64,000 bases of DNA from Locusta migratoria (Eukaryota; Arthropoda; Insecta; Orthoptera; Acrididae). The notes beneath the pieces were generated by a model, which saw only the letters and a list, made by a program, of their open reading frames with translations, made no database searches and was not told the origin of the DNA. The stretch is taken from NCBI GenBank assembly GCA_026315105.1, contig CM048744.1, positions 351,665,168 through 351,729,167 on the forward strand. Direction: 5' to 3'. The position numbers were made by a program, and so were the translations under genes. Positions 22,796 to 32,907 of the stretch are shown in pieces. Numbering within the stretch: the first letter of the stretch is position 1; every line of letters starts with the position of its first letter.

Positions 22796-23479
22796 GTGAT
22801 GGGAGACTGGAATTCGGTAGTAGGAAAAGGAAGAGAAGGAAAAATAGTAGGTGAATATGGACTGGGCAGACGGAATGAAAGAGGAAGTCGCCTGGTAGAA
22901 TTTTGCACGGAACATGATTTAATCATAACAAACACATGGTTTAAGAATCACAAAAGAAGGTTGTATACATGGAAGAGACCAGGAGACACGGGAAGGTATC
23001 AGATAGATTTTATAATGGTAAAACATAGATTCCGGAACCAGGTGATAAACTGTAAAACATACCCAGGGGCAGATATAGACTCTGACCATAACTTGTTAGT
23101 CATGAACTGTAGGCTGAAACTGAAAAAATTGCAGAAAGGTAGGAAAATAAGGAGATGGGACCTGGATAAATTGAAGGAACCTGAGGTTCTTAAGAATTTC
23201 AGAGGGAGCTTTAGGCAACAATTGACAGAAACAGGGGGAAATAAAACAGTAGAAGAGGAATGGGTAGCATTGAGAGATGAAATAGTGAAGGCAGCAGAGG
23301 ACAAAATAGGTAGAAAGGCAAGACCTACAAAAAATCCTTGGATATCACAGGAAATACTAGATTTAATTGATGAAAGGAGACATTATAAAAAATCAGTAAA
23401 TGAAACAGGCAAAATGGAGTACAGACGACTAAGAAATAGATTGACAGGAAGTGCAAAATGGCTAAGCAGGAGTGGCTAG
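22796..23479 (+). CDS. RTE endonuclease, C-terminal part (copy C)
   Basis: A 227-residue open frame that in fact continues upstream in phase to the truncation point at about 22715. It holds the second half of an AP-like (exonuclease-endonuclease-phosphatase) endonuclease: MGDWNSVVGKG with catalytic Asp and Asn, then YQIDFIMVKHRF, and the intact SDH catalytic motif in ADIDSDHNLLVMN. A linker follows (RRWDLDKLKEPEVLKNF) and the frame ends SAKWLSRSG. The enzyme would nick target DNA for reverse transcription. The N-terminal half is missing, so this copy cannot be functional. The frame ends by overlapping the RT frame by 22 nt. Confidence 0.9.
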   Translation: MMGDWNSVVGKGREGKIVGEYGLGRRNERGSRLVEFCTEHDLIITNTWFKNHKRRLYTWKRPGDTGRYQIDFIMVKHRFRNQVINCKTYPGADIDSDHNLLVMNCRLKLKKLQKGRKIRRWDLDKLKEPEVLKNFRGSFRQQLTETGGNKTVEEEWVALRDEIVKAAEDKIGRKARPTKNPWISQEILDLIDERRHYKKSVNETGKMEYRRLRNRLTGSAKWLSRSG

Positions 23480-25233
23480 AAGCCAAATGCAAATCTGTAG
23501 AAGAATGTATAAGAAGGGGAAAAGTAGATACCGCCTACAGGAAAATAAAAGAGACATTTGGGGACAAGAAAATCAACTCTATGAATATCAAGAACTCAGA
23601 TGGCAAACCAGTTCTCAGCAAAGAAGGGAAAGCTGGAAGGTGGAAAGAGTACATAGAGCAGCTCTACAAAGGAAATGAACTTAGAGACGATGTTGTGGGA
23701 AGGGAAGAAGAAGTAGAACAATATGAAATAGGAGATACTATACTGAGAGATGAATTTGACAGAGCCCTGAAAGACCTAGGTCGGAACAAGGCCCCAGGAG
23801 TAGATGACATACCCTCAGAGCTACTAAAGTCTCTGGGAGAGCCAGCCATGACAAGACTATTTGAACTGGTGTGTAGGATGTATGAGACAGGTGAAATACC
23901 CTCAGACTTTAAGAAAAATGTAATAATCCCCATTCCAAAGAAATCAGGCGCAGACAGGTGTGAAAACTACAGAACCATAAGTTTGATAAGTCATGGTTGC
24001 AAAATTTTAACACGAATTATCTACAGGAGAATGGAAAAGCTGGTAGAAGCTGACCTCGGGGAAGATCAGTTTGGATTCAGGAGGAACGTAGGAACCTGGG
24101 AGGCAATACTCACTTTACGTCTTATCTTAGAAGATAGGTTAAGGAAAGGCAAACCTACATTTTTAGCTTTTGTTGATTTGGAGAAAGCTTTTGACAATGT
24201 TGCCTGGAATACACTCTTTCAAATTCTGAAATCAGCAGGGGTAAAATACAGGGAAAGGAGAGTTATTTACAACTTGTACAAAAGCCAGACCGCAGTTATT
24301 AGACTCGAAGGGAATGAAAGGGAAGCATCAGTTGGGAAGGGAGTAAGACAGGGTTGTAGCCTTTCTCCGATGCTATTTAATTTGTACATCGAGCAGGCGG
24401 TGAAGGAAAGCAAGGAAAAATTTGGAATAGGGATTAAAGTTCAGGGGGAAGAAATAAAAACATTGCGTTTTGCTGATGACATTGTAATTCTGTCAGAGAC
24501 GGCAAAGGACCTGGAAGAGCAGTTGAATGGAATGGACAGTGTGTTGAAGAGAGCGTATAAAATGAACATTAACAAGAGCAAAACAAAAATAATGGAATGC
24601 GGTCTTAGAAAATCGGGCGATGCTGAAGGAATTAGATTATGTAACGAAACAATGAAGGTGGTAGATGAGTTTTGTTACTTGGGTAGTAAAATAACATGCG
24701 ATGGTCGCAGTACAGAGGATATAAAATGCAGAATGGCAATGGGAAGAAAAGCATTTTTGAAAAAGAGAAATTTGCTAACATCGAATATTAATTTAAGTGT
24801 AAGGAAGTCTTCTCTGAAGGCATTTGTGTGGAGTGTTGCCTTGTACGGGAGTGAAACATGGACGATAAGCAGTGCGGACAGGAAGAGGATAGAGGCTTTT
24901 GAAATGTGGTGCTACAGAAGAATGCTGAAGATTAGGTGGGTAGATCGCATAACTAATGAAGAGGTACTTAACAGAATTGGTGAGAAAAGGAATTTTTTGC
25001 ACACCCTGACTAAAAGAAGGGATCGCTTGGTAGGACACATTCTTAGACATCGAGGAATCGTAAATTTAGCATTGGAGGGAAGTGTGTGGGGTAAAAATCG
25101 CAGAGGGAGACCAAGAGACGCGTATAGTAAGCAGATTCAAGTGGATGTGGGTTGTCGTTCTTATGAGGAGATGAAAAGGCTTGCTCAGGATAGAGTAGGG
25201 TGGAGAGCTGCATCAAACCAGTCTCCGGACTGA
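23458..25233 (+). CDS. RTE reverse transcriptase (copy C)
   Basis: A 591-residue open frame starting at ATG 23458. In order: a linker region, KNVIIPIPKK (about residue 153), NYRTISL (170), QFGFRRNVGT (204), first catalytic Asp in FVDLEKAFDN (Asp 240), GKGVRQGCSLSPMLFNLY (294-310), the catalytic FADD (338-341), then YGSETWT, a WCYRRMLKIRWVDR region and a basic tail GKNRRGRPRD. This is the polymerase of an RTE-type LINE, which copies its own RNA at a nicked chromosomal site. The frame is intact. The start overlaps the end of the upstream endonuclease frame, an arrangement also present in the copy at 32.9 kb. Confidence 0.93.
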   Translation: MAKQEWLEAKCKSVEECIRRGKVDTAYRKIKETFGDKKINSMNIKNSDGKPVLSKEGKAGRWKEYIEQLYKGNELRDDVVGREEEVEQYEIGDTILRDEFDRALKDLGRNKAPGVDDIPSELLKSLGEPAMTRLFELVCRMYETGEIPSDFKKNVIIPIPKKSGADRCENYRTISLISHGCKILTRIIYRRMEKLVEADLGEDQFGFRRNVGTWEAILTLRLILEDRLRKGKPTFLAFVDLEKAFDNVAWNTLFQILKSAGVKYRERRVIYNLYKSQTAVIRLEGNEREASVGKGVRQGCSLSPMLFNLYIEQAVKESKEKFGIGIKVQGEEIKTLRFADDIVILSETAKDLEEQLNGMDSVLKRAYKMNINKSKTKIMECGLRKSGDAEGIRLCNETMKVVDEFCYLGSKITCDGRSTEDIKCRMAMGRKAFLKKRNLLTSNINLSVRKSSLKAFVWSVALYGSETWTISSADRKRIEAFEMWCYRRMLKIRWVDRITNEEVLNRIGEKRNFLHTLTKRRDRLVGHILRHRGIVNLALEGSVWGKNRRGRPRDAYSKQIQVDVGCRSYEEMKRLAQDRVGWRAASNQSPD

Positions 25234-25253
25234 AGACCATAACAACAACAACA

Positions 25254-26223
25254 AGTTATATCAACTAAATTAACACATACTGTCATGTCATGCAAGATCA
25301 ATTAATATCTACCACTATGGCCAGGCCTCTTCATTTAGTTTAGGTACCTTCCTATTTCTTTATATTACCTTCAAATATAATTCATTGGCATAGATTGGTA
25401 ATAACAACTAGAGTATTGCAAGTCATCAAGTCATGTCTGTGTCTGTCTGAGTCAAAAGTAGGGTCAGACGAACCAGTTAACATTACAATTTTCCAAAAGA
25501 AATTGTGGTTTAATAATAGCTGTGCATAGCTATAAATCTCCATATAATGTAAACATCATCATCACTAATTATTAAGCATTGCCTAATTTATCTTAGAGGT
25601 TTAGCTAAGAGCAATTTACAGGCATAGCTACATGTAATTGATAAGCATAGCTGCAAGCATTCATAAGATACTGCTGTGTGGAATGTACAAGCATAATCAC
25701 AGATATTCATTAAGCTTAATTATGAAGTTTATGAACATGGTTGCAAGCTTTCACAGAACAGAGTTGTGAGCACTTTGTAAGCATAACTAAAGAATATTCC
25801 TTAAGCATAGCTGCACGTAATTAATAGGCGTAGCTGCAATTCTCAAGGACCAGATTCACATCAATAATAAATATACATGTAGGGGAAATGCATCAAAATA
25901 CGAAGCAGGGCGCATGATCACAAAAGAAAACATGTACGAAGCAGTGCGTCTAAGCACAAAAGAGAAAATAAACGAGTCAGTGCGTATAAGCACAGCAAGA
26001 AACTCTCCTCATCATTAGCATAATCATTCCATACCCTTCACCATATAAAAACAATCCCTTAGTCATCCTAGACCATAACACAATTATATCTATTACCATT
26101 ACGTTGTTCCTGAGCAAAAGAGTATATTCATTCCACCGCCTTACATTTTACTTTTCAGTTAGTTAGGGAACCTCCGTGAAAATTCTAGTTACTTGCAAAT
26201 TGCTTACATAAAAGCAGTAGTTA
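25254..26223. other. Gap with diffuse repeats and a TATA-like site
   Basis: 25,620-25,840 has about seven GCATAGCTG-like words at irregular spacing. 25,901-26,008 holds three 36-bp tandem units. CATATAAAAAC at about 26,042 is TATA-like. The position, left of a minus-strand gypsy pol remnant, is where its 3' LTR would be, but I cannot define LTR ends. Confidence 0.4.
25901..26008. repeat. 3 x 36-bp tandem repeat
   Basis: Units start at 25901, 25937 and 25973 with CGA(A/G)(G/T)CAG(G/T)GCG and share GCACAAAAGA-like sequence. The spacing is exactly 36 bp in both intervals. Confidence 0.75.
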
Positions 26224-26231
26224 CTTTGCTA

Positions 26232-27172
26232 TAGGGCTGGGCAAATGATACTCGCCTTCGAACATGTTCGGGATTTCTCGAAACAACAGAGAACTCGACA
26301 CAGTATCGAACTGTTCGAACACTCAGATAATAAATGACTGGAGCTGCTAATCTGCCAACGATACGCGGGAAATTTTCAAGTTAGCGGGCTATTTCTTTGC
26401 TCAGAACTAATTTCATAGAAAGTACAAGTACATGTAAAGTAAAAGAAGGTCAACTATGAAAAACTGCATATTTTTTTTAAACAGTGCATACTGTACGTGA
26501 CGTGTCTGCTGTCACTGAAAGATATCATTCATTGATAAACAAAATATCTGCTACTAGAACAGAACTACTGCACCTCATTACTGACGGCTAACATTCAAAG
26601 GAAAAAAATGTAGATTCTTCATGAGTAGAAATTACATTTAATGTGATTATAACAATTAGGATGCAAATGACCATTCCATTCCCTGTTCATACGGTACAGT
26701 AATAAAGAGATGAAAGAGGGGAAACATTAGAAATTTAATACCCAATAACGGAAATAAGTCATATAAAAATAAACTGTAATTGCAACCTCGAAATAAACGG
26801 TGCACGAACTGCTCTATACGTAGTACTAACAGGTGTCGCTAGATCGCAGTACTATAATTTTTAATCGCGATTGCTATCGTTTTCTTATAGCCTATATTCG
26901 CTACTGTTTTTACTTATGACCTGCACCCTAGAAGCTACTGTAGTCCGAATTTCACACTGATTAATCCTCATAGTAGATTAATGACATCTTATCTTCGTTA
27001 TAAATCGTATACTTCACAGCACAGAAAAGATTCATGAATATCATCGTTGTAAATCGAAGAGATAGTACCTCCTGCCATTGCTAGATAACGTCGAGATCGG
27101 AAGTTCGAACATTTCCCAAGATTTCCCGAACCGTGACGTAAATTGTCCGAGTCATGTTCACACCCAGCTCTA
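26232..27172. mobile_element. hAT-like non-autonomous element (941 bp)
   Basis: Terminal inverted repeats TAGGGCTGGG and (complement) TAGAGCTGGG match the hAT-type terminus. The 8-bp flanks CTTTGCTA (26224-26231) and CTTTGCCA (27173-27180) match at 7 of 8, the duplication length of hAT elements. Subterminal GTTCGAAC/GTTCGAACA words occur near both ends. No transposase frame. Confidence 0.8.
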
Positions 27173-27180
27173 CTTTGCCA

Positions 27181-27415
27181 GCTCATGGTCTGTTATGAAA
27201 TCTACAACACAGAAGGAATATTGAATGTACAAACTTAACTAACATCTTAGCACAGAGAATAATTAGTCATACGTTAAGGAAAGTAACTGCGAGAGAAAGA
27301 ACTAAGAAGAGAGCACTAGGAAAGGCGGAAGAATAGTGTCACCAGCTCGAGAAAACGTGGCACCAGTCGCCATGTGGTGTGTCCAAAACAGATTATTGGA
27401 CTCTCTACCCCAAAA
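27181..27415. other. Short stretch between hAT-like element and gypsy pol
   Basis: No frame. It may be the 3' untranslated or LTR part of the gypsy element to the right (minus strand). Confidence 0.35.
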
Positions 27416-28001
27416 TTATGCTTTGAACATTTTAACGTTGGAAATTTGATGTATGCCTTTAGATTTATGTGTTCTCAAAGTTTCTACTTCAACGACGTTC
27501 TCATTAATGATACACCTGATGCGATATGGACCTTTATAAAGTAAGAAGAATTTGTGAATAAGAGATTTTCCTTTAAGAGACAGATAATGAGGTCTATCGG
27601 CAGATTTTTTTAATATTGGCAAGCGCCAATTCAACAATCTCATTATGACGTAGAGCTCTTTGCTTGGGAAAAGGTATCAACTCTTTGATACGATCGGGTG
27701 GTTGCTTGTTTTTTAACACCAATATTGGAGAAAGCCAAGTAGAATAGTTAGGAAGCTCATTTATAATATTTTGAAAAGAATGAAGATATCTATCCCAGGT
27801 GTTGTGTCGACGTTGGCAATATAGCCTACAAAGTTTTCCTAGTTCTTTCATGACACATTCACAAGGGTTAGAAGCAGCATGATAAAGAGATATAAATACC
27901 GGTTTCATATTTTTACGCTGCAACATACATACCCAATCTTTAGATCGGAACTGTGGCCCATTATCGAAAATAACCTTAGCCACCTGGCCAACTTCTTTCA
28001 A
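27416..28001 (-). pseudogene. Gypsy integrase core and C-terminal tail
   Basis: Frame 28,001-27,594 on the minus strand contains VIFDNGPQFRSKDWVCML (the second catalytic Asp of the DDE core), then SLYHAASNPCECVMKELGK with the catalytic Glu region, and NELPNYSTWLSPILVL. Frame 27,643-27,416 follows with LLYKGPYRIRCIINENVVEV, the SH3-like DNA-binding tail of Ty3/gypsy integrases (pattern KGPYRI). The first catalytic Asp would lie near 28,130-28,200 and is seen in another frame with stops. A frame change near 27,620 separates the two pieces. Confidence 0.82.
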
Positions 28002-28390
28002 GAAATATTTAACTAAAGCATTGGTTACAGATTTTGCCGTAGCTCGGCGAAGTGGTGTGAAGGATGCAAATTTTGATGTAAGTTCAACTGCTACAAATAC
28101 AAAAGCAAAACCATTGTTTGACCTGGGAAGTGGACCAAATAGGTCAACGGCTGCTAATTGTTTTAATTTAGAAGGGATAATTGGAAAGAGTGAAGCGGAA
28201 TGAAATACAGTAGGTGGTTTTGCCTTTTGTCAAAGTTTACATCGGGACAAGACATTAAGTACGCTTTTTTCCATATTACTGAAGTAGCATGTGTCACGTA
28301 ATTTCGCGAAACATTACTCAGCACCGTAGTGCCCGTAACTGAGATGAATGTACCAAATCAACTTGTTAACAGACTCGTCTGGGACACACA

Positions 28391-28927
28391 CTATCTAAAA
28401 TTGACTGTCTGGAGATCTGCATTTGAAAAGAATTTTTTGTGAATAGCGTAAAATTGCCTAATAGAGACATTAAATTTATTGTACCATTTTGTTTTGATAT
28501 CACGCCAAATACGGTCCTTGTCTTGTTCCTTGGCAATGTCAGAAAATGTGGCAGACATGTAATTTAGTAAAGCAATTTGCTGCATATAGAGTACACTGAA
28601 GTTGTTTTCTAAATGAGCTTCTTCTGTTGCCTTAATGAGCCCAACAGGCAAGCGAGATAGCGTGTCCGCTACAACGTTCTGTTTACCCGGGGTATAAATT
28701 ACAGTGAAATCAAACTCTTGAAGGAACAGAGCCCAACGACTAAGACCACCATGTTTAAGTTTAGCTGTCATAAGAAATTGCAGTGCACGGTGGTCTGTGT
28801 ACACTTTAATATGCTTGCCAAACAGAAAGTAACGGAACTTTTCAAATGCCCATACTACTGCCAGAGCCTCAAGTTCAGTCACGGAATAATAATTAGATAA
28901 TATGCGGATAGCAAACGCTATATAGTC
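28391..28927 (-). pseudogene. Gypsy RNase H, C-terminal part, and linker
   Basis: On the minus strand it reads YSVTELEALAVVWAFEKFRY (catalytic Glu region of the RNase H), FGKHIKVYTDHRALQFLM (TDH motif) and FDFTVIYTPGKQNVVADTLSRLP (catalytic Asp, ADxLSR motif), followed by a linker. These are hallmark motifs of Ty3/gypsy RNase H. The N-terminal part of the domain is displaced to 30.6 kb by the two insertions. Confidence 0.87.
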
Positions 28928-30461
28928 TAAGGCTCCTATAAACCCGAGCTGACTATCCGCCATTTTTCCCCAAGCTGTAGGAGTTCCCACATTCCGAACT
29001 AAGCTCACGCGTTACCTCGCGTTTCATTCAACTCGCTCACACTCGCAAACTACTCAATGTATCAACGTGAAATTTCATCAATGTGTTCGTTCAGAACTAC
29101 ACTACATTTTCATTTTAGTTTTATTTATGGCAATTATTTATAAACTGCATATACTGATAGTTTACGACCATGCACTTTCTGACGACGTCGCGGAATTTTC
29201 GACATGCGAGGAACTTTTTTTCTGTTGAAGTTAGGTGAACACTTTAAGCGAATGAAATGTTCAAAATACATCAAATTTTCATCCTCTCAAAACAGAAACT
29301 CTGTGAGAAACGTATAACTTGACATAATGTCAGTTAAATATGACGCGCTGGGATCCGCCCGCCCGTCTAGTAGTAACACGTCTTCCGTATTAGAGCTCCT
29401 AATAATTAGGTACATGTTGTTACTGCATAACATTCATACTAGAAGATACTGGTACTGACTTCTTTTAACCCATTAAATTTAATAATTGCACACTACAAAA
29501 GTGCTGTGTCTCTATGTAATATGCAATTTCAATTTTTCAGTTATATGAAAAGGATATTCTAAATATCTCAATACAGAGTGCTTTATTATGTGAGGAAATG
29601 AGAACAAGTCAGTTCGTTAGCTAGTGAAGAGATCCTTGCTATCTGTCATTTTCAAGTATTCTCACATAAAATCTTCATTAGATCTACTAACTTCCGTATG
29701 TTACTGCTAGGCTTTAAACTGAAGGAAATGTAACTCCTATTAGTTTTTGGAAACTGAGTAGTAGCTCTGAAACACAATGGACAAGAAGCAAAGAAATAAA
29801 CATTTGTGAGTGACAAAGGAATATCTGCACTCGAGTAATAAATCACTAACTTTACTAATTTTCATTCTACAACTATGTATTTCCTTGAATAAGGCGACAG
29901 TTAATGAAGTTTTGCGTAGTAACCATGTGGCAAAATACTCCCCTCTTTGCATGTTATCATTTGTCAAAATATCATTTTGATACCGTGTATGAGATACGCA
30001 ATGATTCATTCTGGCCTTATCGCCATCGGAAATGAGTGCGCTTAATAAAATAAAGTTTAGCGGTATGAGTGAACGGTCAAGATCTCCTTCTAAGTCGAAA
30101 ATAAAATTAAATCCATTACGAAAGTTTCATCCGCAGCAACATATAGTGCAACAAGCACCAAACGGAATATCATAGCAGCCTCAATTTTCACTGCAAACTT
30201 TTCCTAATGTAGGCAGTCTCTTATTTCGAAGCCAATATCTTATTATCTATGACTTTTAACGAAATGACAAGCATTTCATCATAATGCTGACATATAAAGA
30301 TTTAAGTAGCGGAAAAATTAAATATTTCTGCCAATTAGTTTTTGCAAAATCGTTTGTGAAATATGGTAGGGCATGCGCCTCTTCGCTGTAAGTGCAGCGC
30401 GATTCCAACCATGTTGGGGAAAACATGGCGGACGATTCAGCCTGGGTATTTAGGAGCTCTA
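28928..30461. mobile_element. hAT-like non-autonomous element (1,534 bp) inside gypsy
   Basis: The ends are inverted repeats: TAAGGCTCCTATAAACCC at 28928 and, reverse-complemented, TAGAGCTCCTAAATACCC at 30461. Similarity continues into GTCCGCCATTTTTCCCC-like sequence for about 55 bp. The flanks ATATAGTC (28920-28927) and CTATAGTC (30462-30469) match at 7 of 8. Removing it brings the gypsy RNase H parts together. No transposase frame found inside. Confidence 0.72.
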
Positions 30462-30480
30462 CTATAGTCCTTTGCGTCAC

Positions 30481-30617
30481 TCGGGGTTTCGAATCCCCCT
30501 TCGGGCATGGATATTTGTGCCGTTCTTAGTCTTAGTTCATAAGTAGTTTGAAAGTTTAGGGACTGACGACCTCGTAATTAAGTCCCATAAGCTATACAAA
30601 CAATTGAACATTTTGAA
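30481..30617 (+). mobile_element. SINE family A, 5'-truncated, inside gypsy
   Basis: Begins within the B box (GGGTTTCGAATCCCCC) and runs to the family end ACAAACAATTGAACATTTTG. The 11-bp duplication CTTTGC(G/T)TCAC at 30470-30480 and 30618-30628 flanks it. It sits in the gypsy RNase H gene. Confidence 0.9.
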
Positions 30618-30628
30618 CTTTGCTTCAC

Positions 30629-30859
30629 AACGCCCTCTTCGCATTCCTGGAATACGTGGACCCCAAGTCCAAACTTTGAGCTATCAGTCGAAATGCAAAA
30701 ATTCCTTGTTAGATCCGGATGATGTAAGATGGGTTCGTTAAGGAGTGCATCCTTTAAGCAAAGAAATTCTTGTTGGGCAGCATAGTTCCAACACCAAACA
30801 GTATTTTCTCGAGTGAGCTCATACAATCTGGGAGTGGTTAAGTCCTTTAAATTAAGCAC
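30629..30859 (-). pseudogene. Gypsy RT end and RNase H start
   Basis: Minus-strand frame with WNYAAQQEFLCLKDALLNEP, ILHHPDLTRNFCISTDSSKF (first RNase H Asp in STDSSKFGLG) and VFQECEEGVV. This is the RT-RNase H connection of a Ty3/gypsy polymerase. The frame ends at the SINE insertion and continues at 28,927. Confidence 0.85.
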
Positions 30860-30870
30860 TGCCTGGAAAC

Positions 30871-31065
30871 AGATCTCTTGTAGGACAAGGAACCCATGGT
30901 CCTCTTGGTGAAGAACCGTATTGTGCAGGAGTTACCTTTGTGTTTTAAACATTTTAAAGCATAGAGTCGGGATTGGCTCTGTAAGTGTTTCTTTTAACGA
31001 CTTTTTTCGATAGTTCTTACCTCTTTCGTCGCTTCTCCTAAATTGCAATATGTGTTCTTTACACA
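30871..31065. other. Short stretch, nothing recognised
   Basis: May still be gypsy RT sequence in a decayed state; no motif. Confidence 0.3.
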
Positions 31066-31077
31066 CGAAGAAGGATG

Positions 31078-31272
31078 AAATTGAAATGTTTGTAAAGCTT
31101 ATGGGACTTAACTACGGGGTCATCAGTCCCTAAACTTACAAACTACTTATCAACTACTTACGAACTAGGACGGCACAAATATCCATGCCCGAGAGGGGAT
31201 TCGAACCCCCGACCGTAGTGGACGAGCAGACCGTGACTGAAGCGCCTCAGTCCCCTCGGCCACCGCGGCCGG
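31078..31272 (-). mobile_element. SINE family A
   Basis: Full-length minus-strand copy with B box complement GGATTCGAACCCC. The target duplication CGAAGAAGG(A/G)TG is at 31066-31077 and 31273-31284. Confidence 0.95.
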
Positions 31273-31284
31273 CGAAGAAGGGTG

Positions 31285-32879
31285 TATTTCGTTTTGCTTT
31301 AAGCATCGGCCCTATTTATCCTTCACGTTCTCCAAACTTTCCTTTTCGTCTGCCGTGCAAAACGTGAAGTGGATCACTTGCTCTGGCGATAAGGGGTACA
31401 CTTTCGCCAATTGAGAAGACTAACGTTTAATACCGCGCGCTATGAAGTTCATATGAGTGCTGAAGGCACACATTTATGTTTTGGACGATGCCACAGACTT
31501 TATCCGTTGGGAACTTCCTATTGAAATGTCTTAGCAGCTTTTTAAGTAATTATAGTTCTTTCTACCACTACCAAACAAGATACTCAACTTTTCAACATTA
31601 CGATGTATGGGGGTTCCGCTCGCTGCAAAATTATTCACCTGGGGCGTCGTGGTAGAAATAAATACTCGTAGGTACAATTTTTCACTTCTTCTTTAATTTG
31701 CAATCAAACTGCTTCTCCACCAAAACATTACAGTTTCAAAACATATACAAAGCATCATAACGGTAGTACTTCCATTTCAAAACAACAGACTGACATAGCT
31801 TCCAGTGCACTTTAGAAAAGCCAAAACTCGAACTTCCCCACGCAAGGCGGTGAGGCAAATATATAACATCGACAATAATGACATTGCATTATGCATTGTT
31901 CATAACAATTGAATATACTAATTTACAATTACCAAACACTCAAATAAAACATTTCAGGTACACAAAAACAATCACAATATAAAATGAAAACAATACATAC
32001 AATGATTTTACATGGCGTGTATCTTTTTAAGTCGAAATCGCGGTACTTTTTGTTTCGTAACAAAGAGTAATGTTAAATGTCAATTAATTAGTTAATGAGT
32101 GCATCATACCTGTTCCTAACATATATTGAACTATAAAATATCTTCGTAAATCTGAAAAAAGGTTCAAAATCTCACATCAGTCAATATATACAAATAAATA
32201 CAATATACAAATCTCGACAATTACATTAATCAACACAATTAGCTGGTCAACGCAACTTGTTTATGAGCCTAACATATATACAATGCTATTTATTTTAATG
32301 TCTTTATGTATATACAAAAGTTTTTACCATTCGTCTGTCTATTTATTGAAATAACATACAATGACAAAACTTTTGTTTATAGAACTGTCTGGAAACGTCT
32401 TATACAAATCTCTTAATTAATGAAATCTATCACTTGTTTTAATCACAGTATCACCGAGACACTGTCCTACACTGATTCCTAGGCTGGCTATTTCGTTTGT
32501 AGTTTCACACGCAACATATATCACTATTAAACCACACGCTTCCGGGTCCGACGCAGACGGTATCGTACGATAACATTGAGATGAGAGGGCCAGCAGTATC
32601 ATCACACTATGCCGTGAAATAAATTCTGGCTCGGTAAAAAAAAAAAAAAAAAAAAAAAAATGATTAACTTGAGTGCATAAAAAAAATTGCATATAAAAAT
32701 TGAAGGTCGTCATTTGCAGGGACGAATGCTGTGTGAATACAGACCTGTGATTAAAACTGTATGAAAGACAAAAAAAAAAAAAAAATAATTACAATTTTGC
32801 ATTTAGTAATCAAGTCTGCTTTAAATTAATGAAGTTTCCCAATTATCTATATTAGGTCTCCATACAAACAGGGGGCATT
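31285..32879. other. AT-rich stretch with poly(A) runs
   Basis: No gene recognised. Poly(A) runs at 32636-32660 and 32770-32785. Long AT-rich sequence from 31,680 to 32,400. Confidence 0.45.
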
Positions 32880-32907
32880 ATAAAGACCGTTGTTGTTGTT
32901 ATGGTCT

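Larger units (their letters stand above)
22715..25253 (+). mobile_element. RTE-clade LINE, copy C (5'-truncated, young)
   Basis: Starts abruptly at GCCGATGATGAGGAAATC, which corresponds to about residue 182 of the endonuclease frame of the full-length copy at 32.9-36.2 kb. It runs to the family 3' end (TCTCCGGACTGAAGACCATAA) with a (CAA)4 tail. It differs from the full-length copy at only a few residues per hundred, so it is recent. No clear target duplication. Confidence 0.93.
27416..30870 (-). mobile_element. Ty3/gypsy LTR retrotransposon remnant, interrupted twice
   Basis: Minus-strand order from right to left: end of RT and start of RNase H (30,859-30,629), the rest of RNase H (28,927-28,600), zinc-binding/linker, integrase (28,001-27,594) and a C-terminal integrase tail (27,643-27,416). 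Between the two RNase H parts lie a SINE and a hAT-like element, both with target duplications. No gag, protease or LTR was recognised. Confidence 0.85.
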
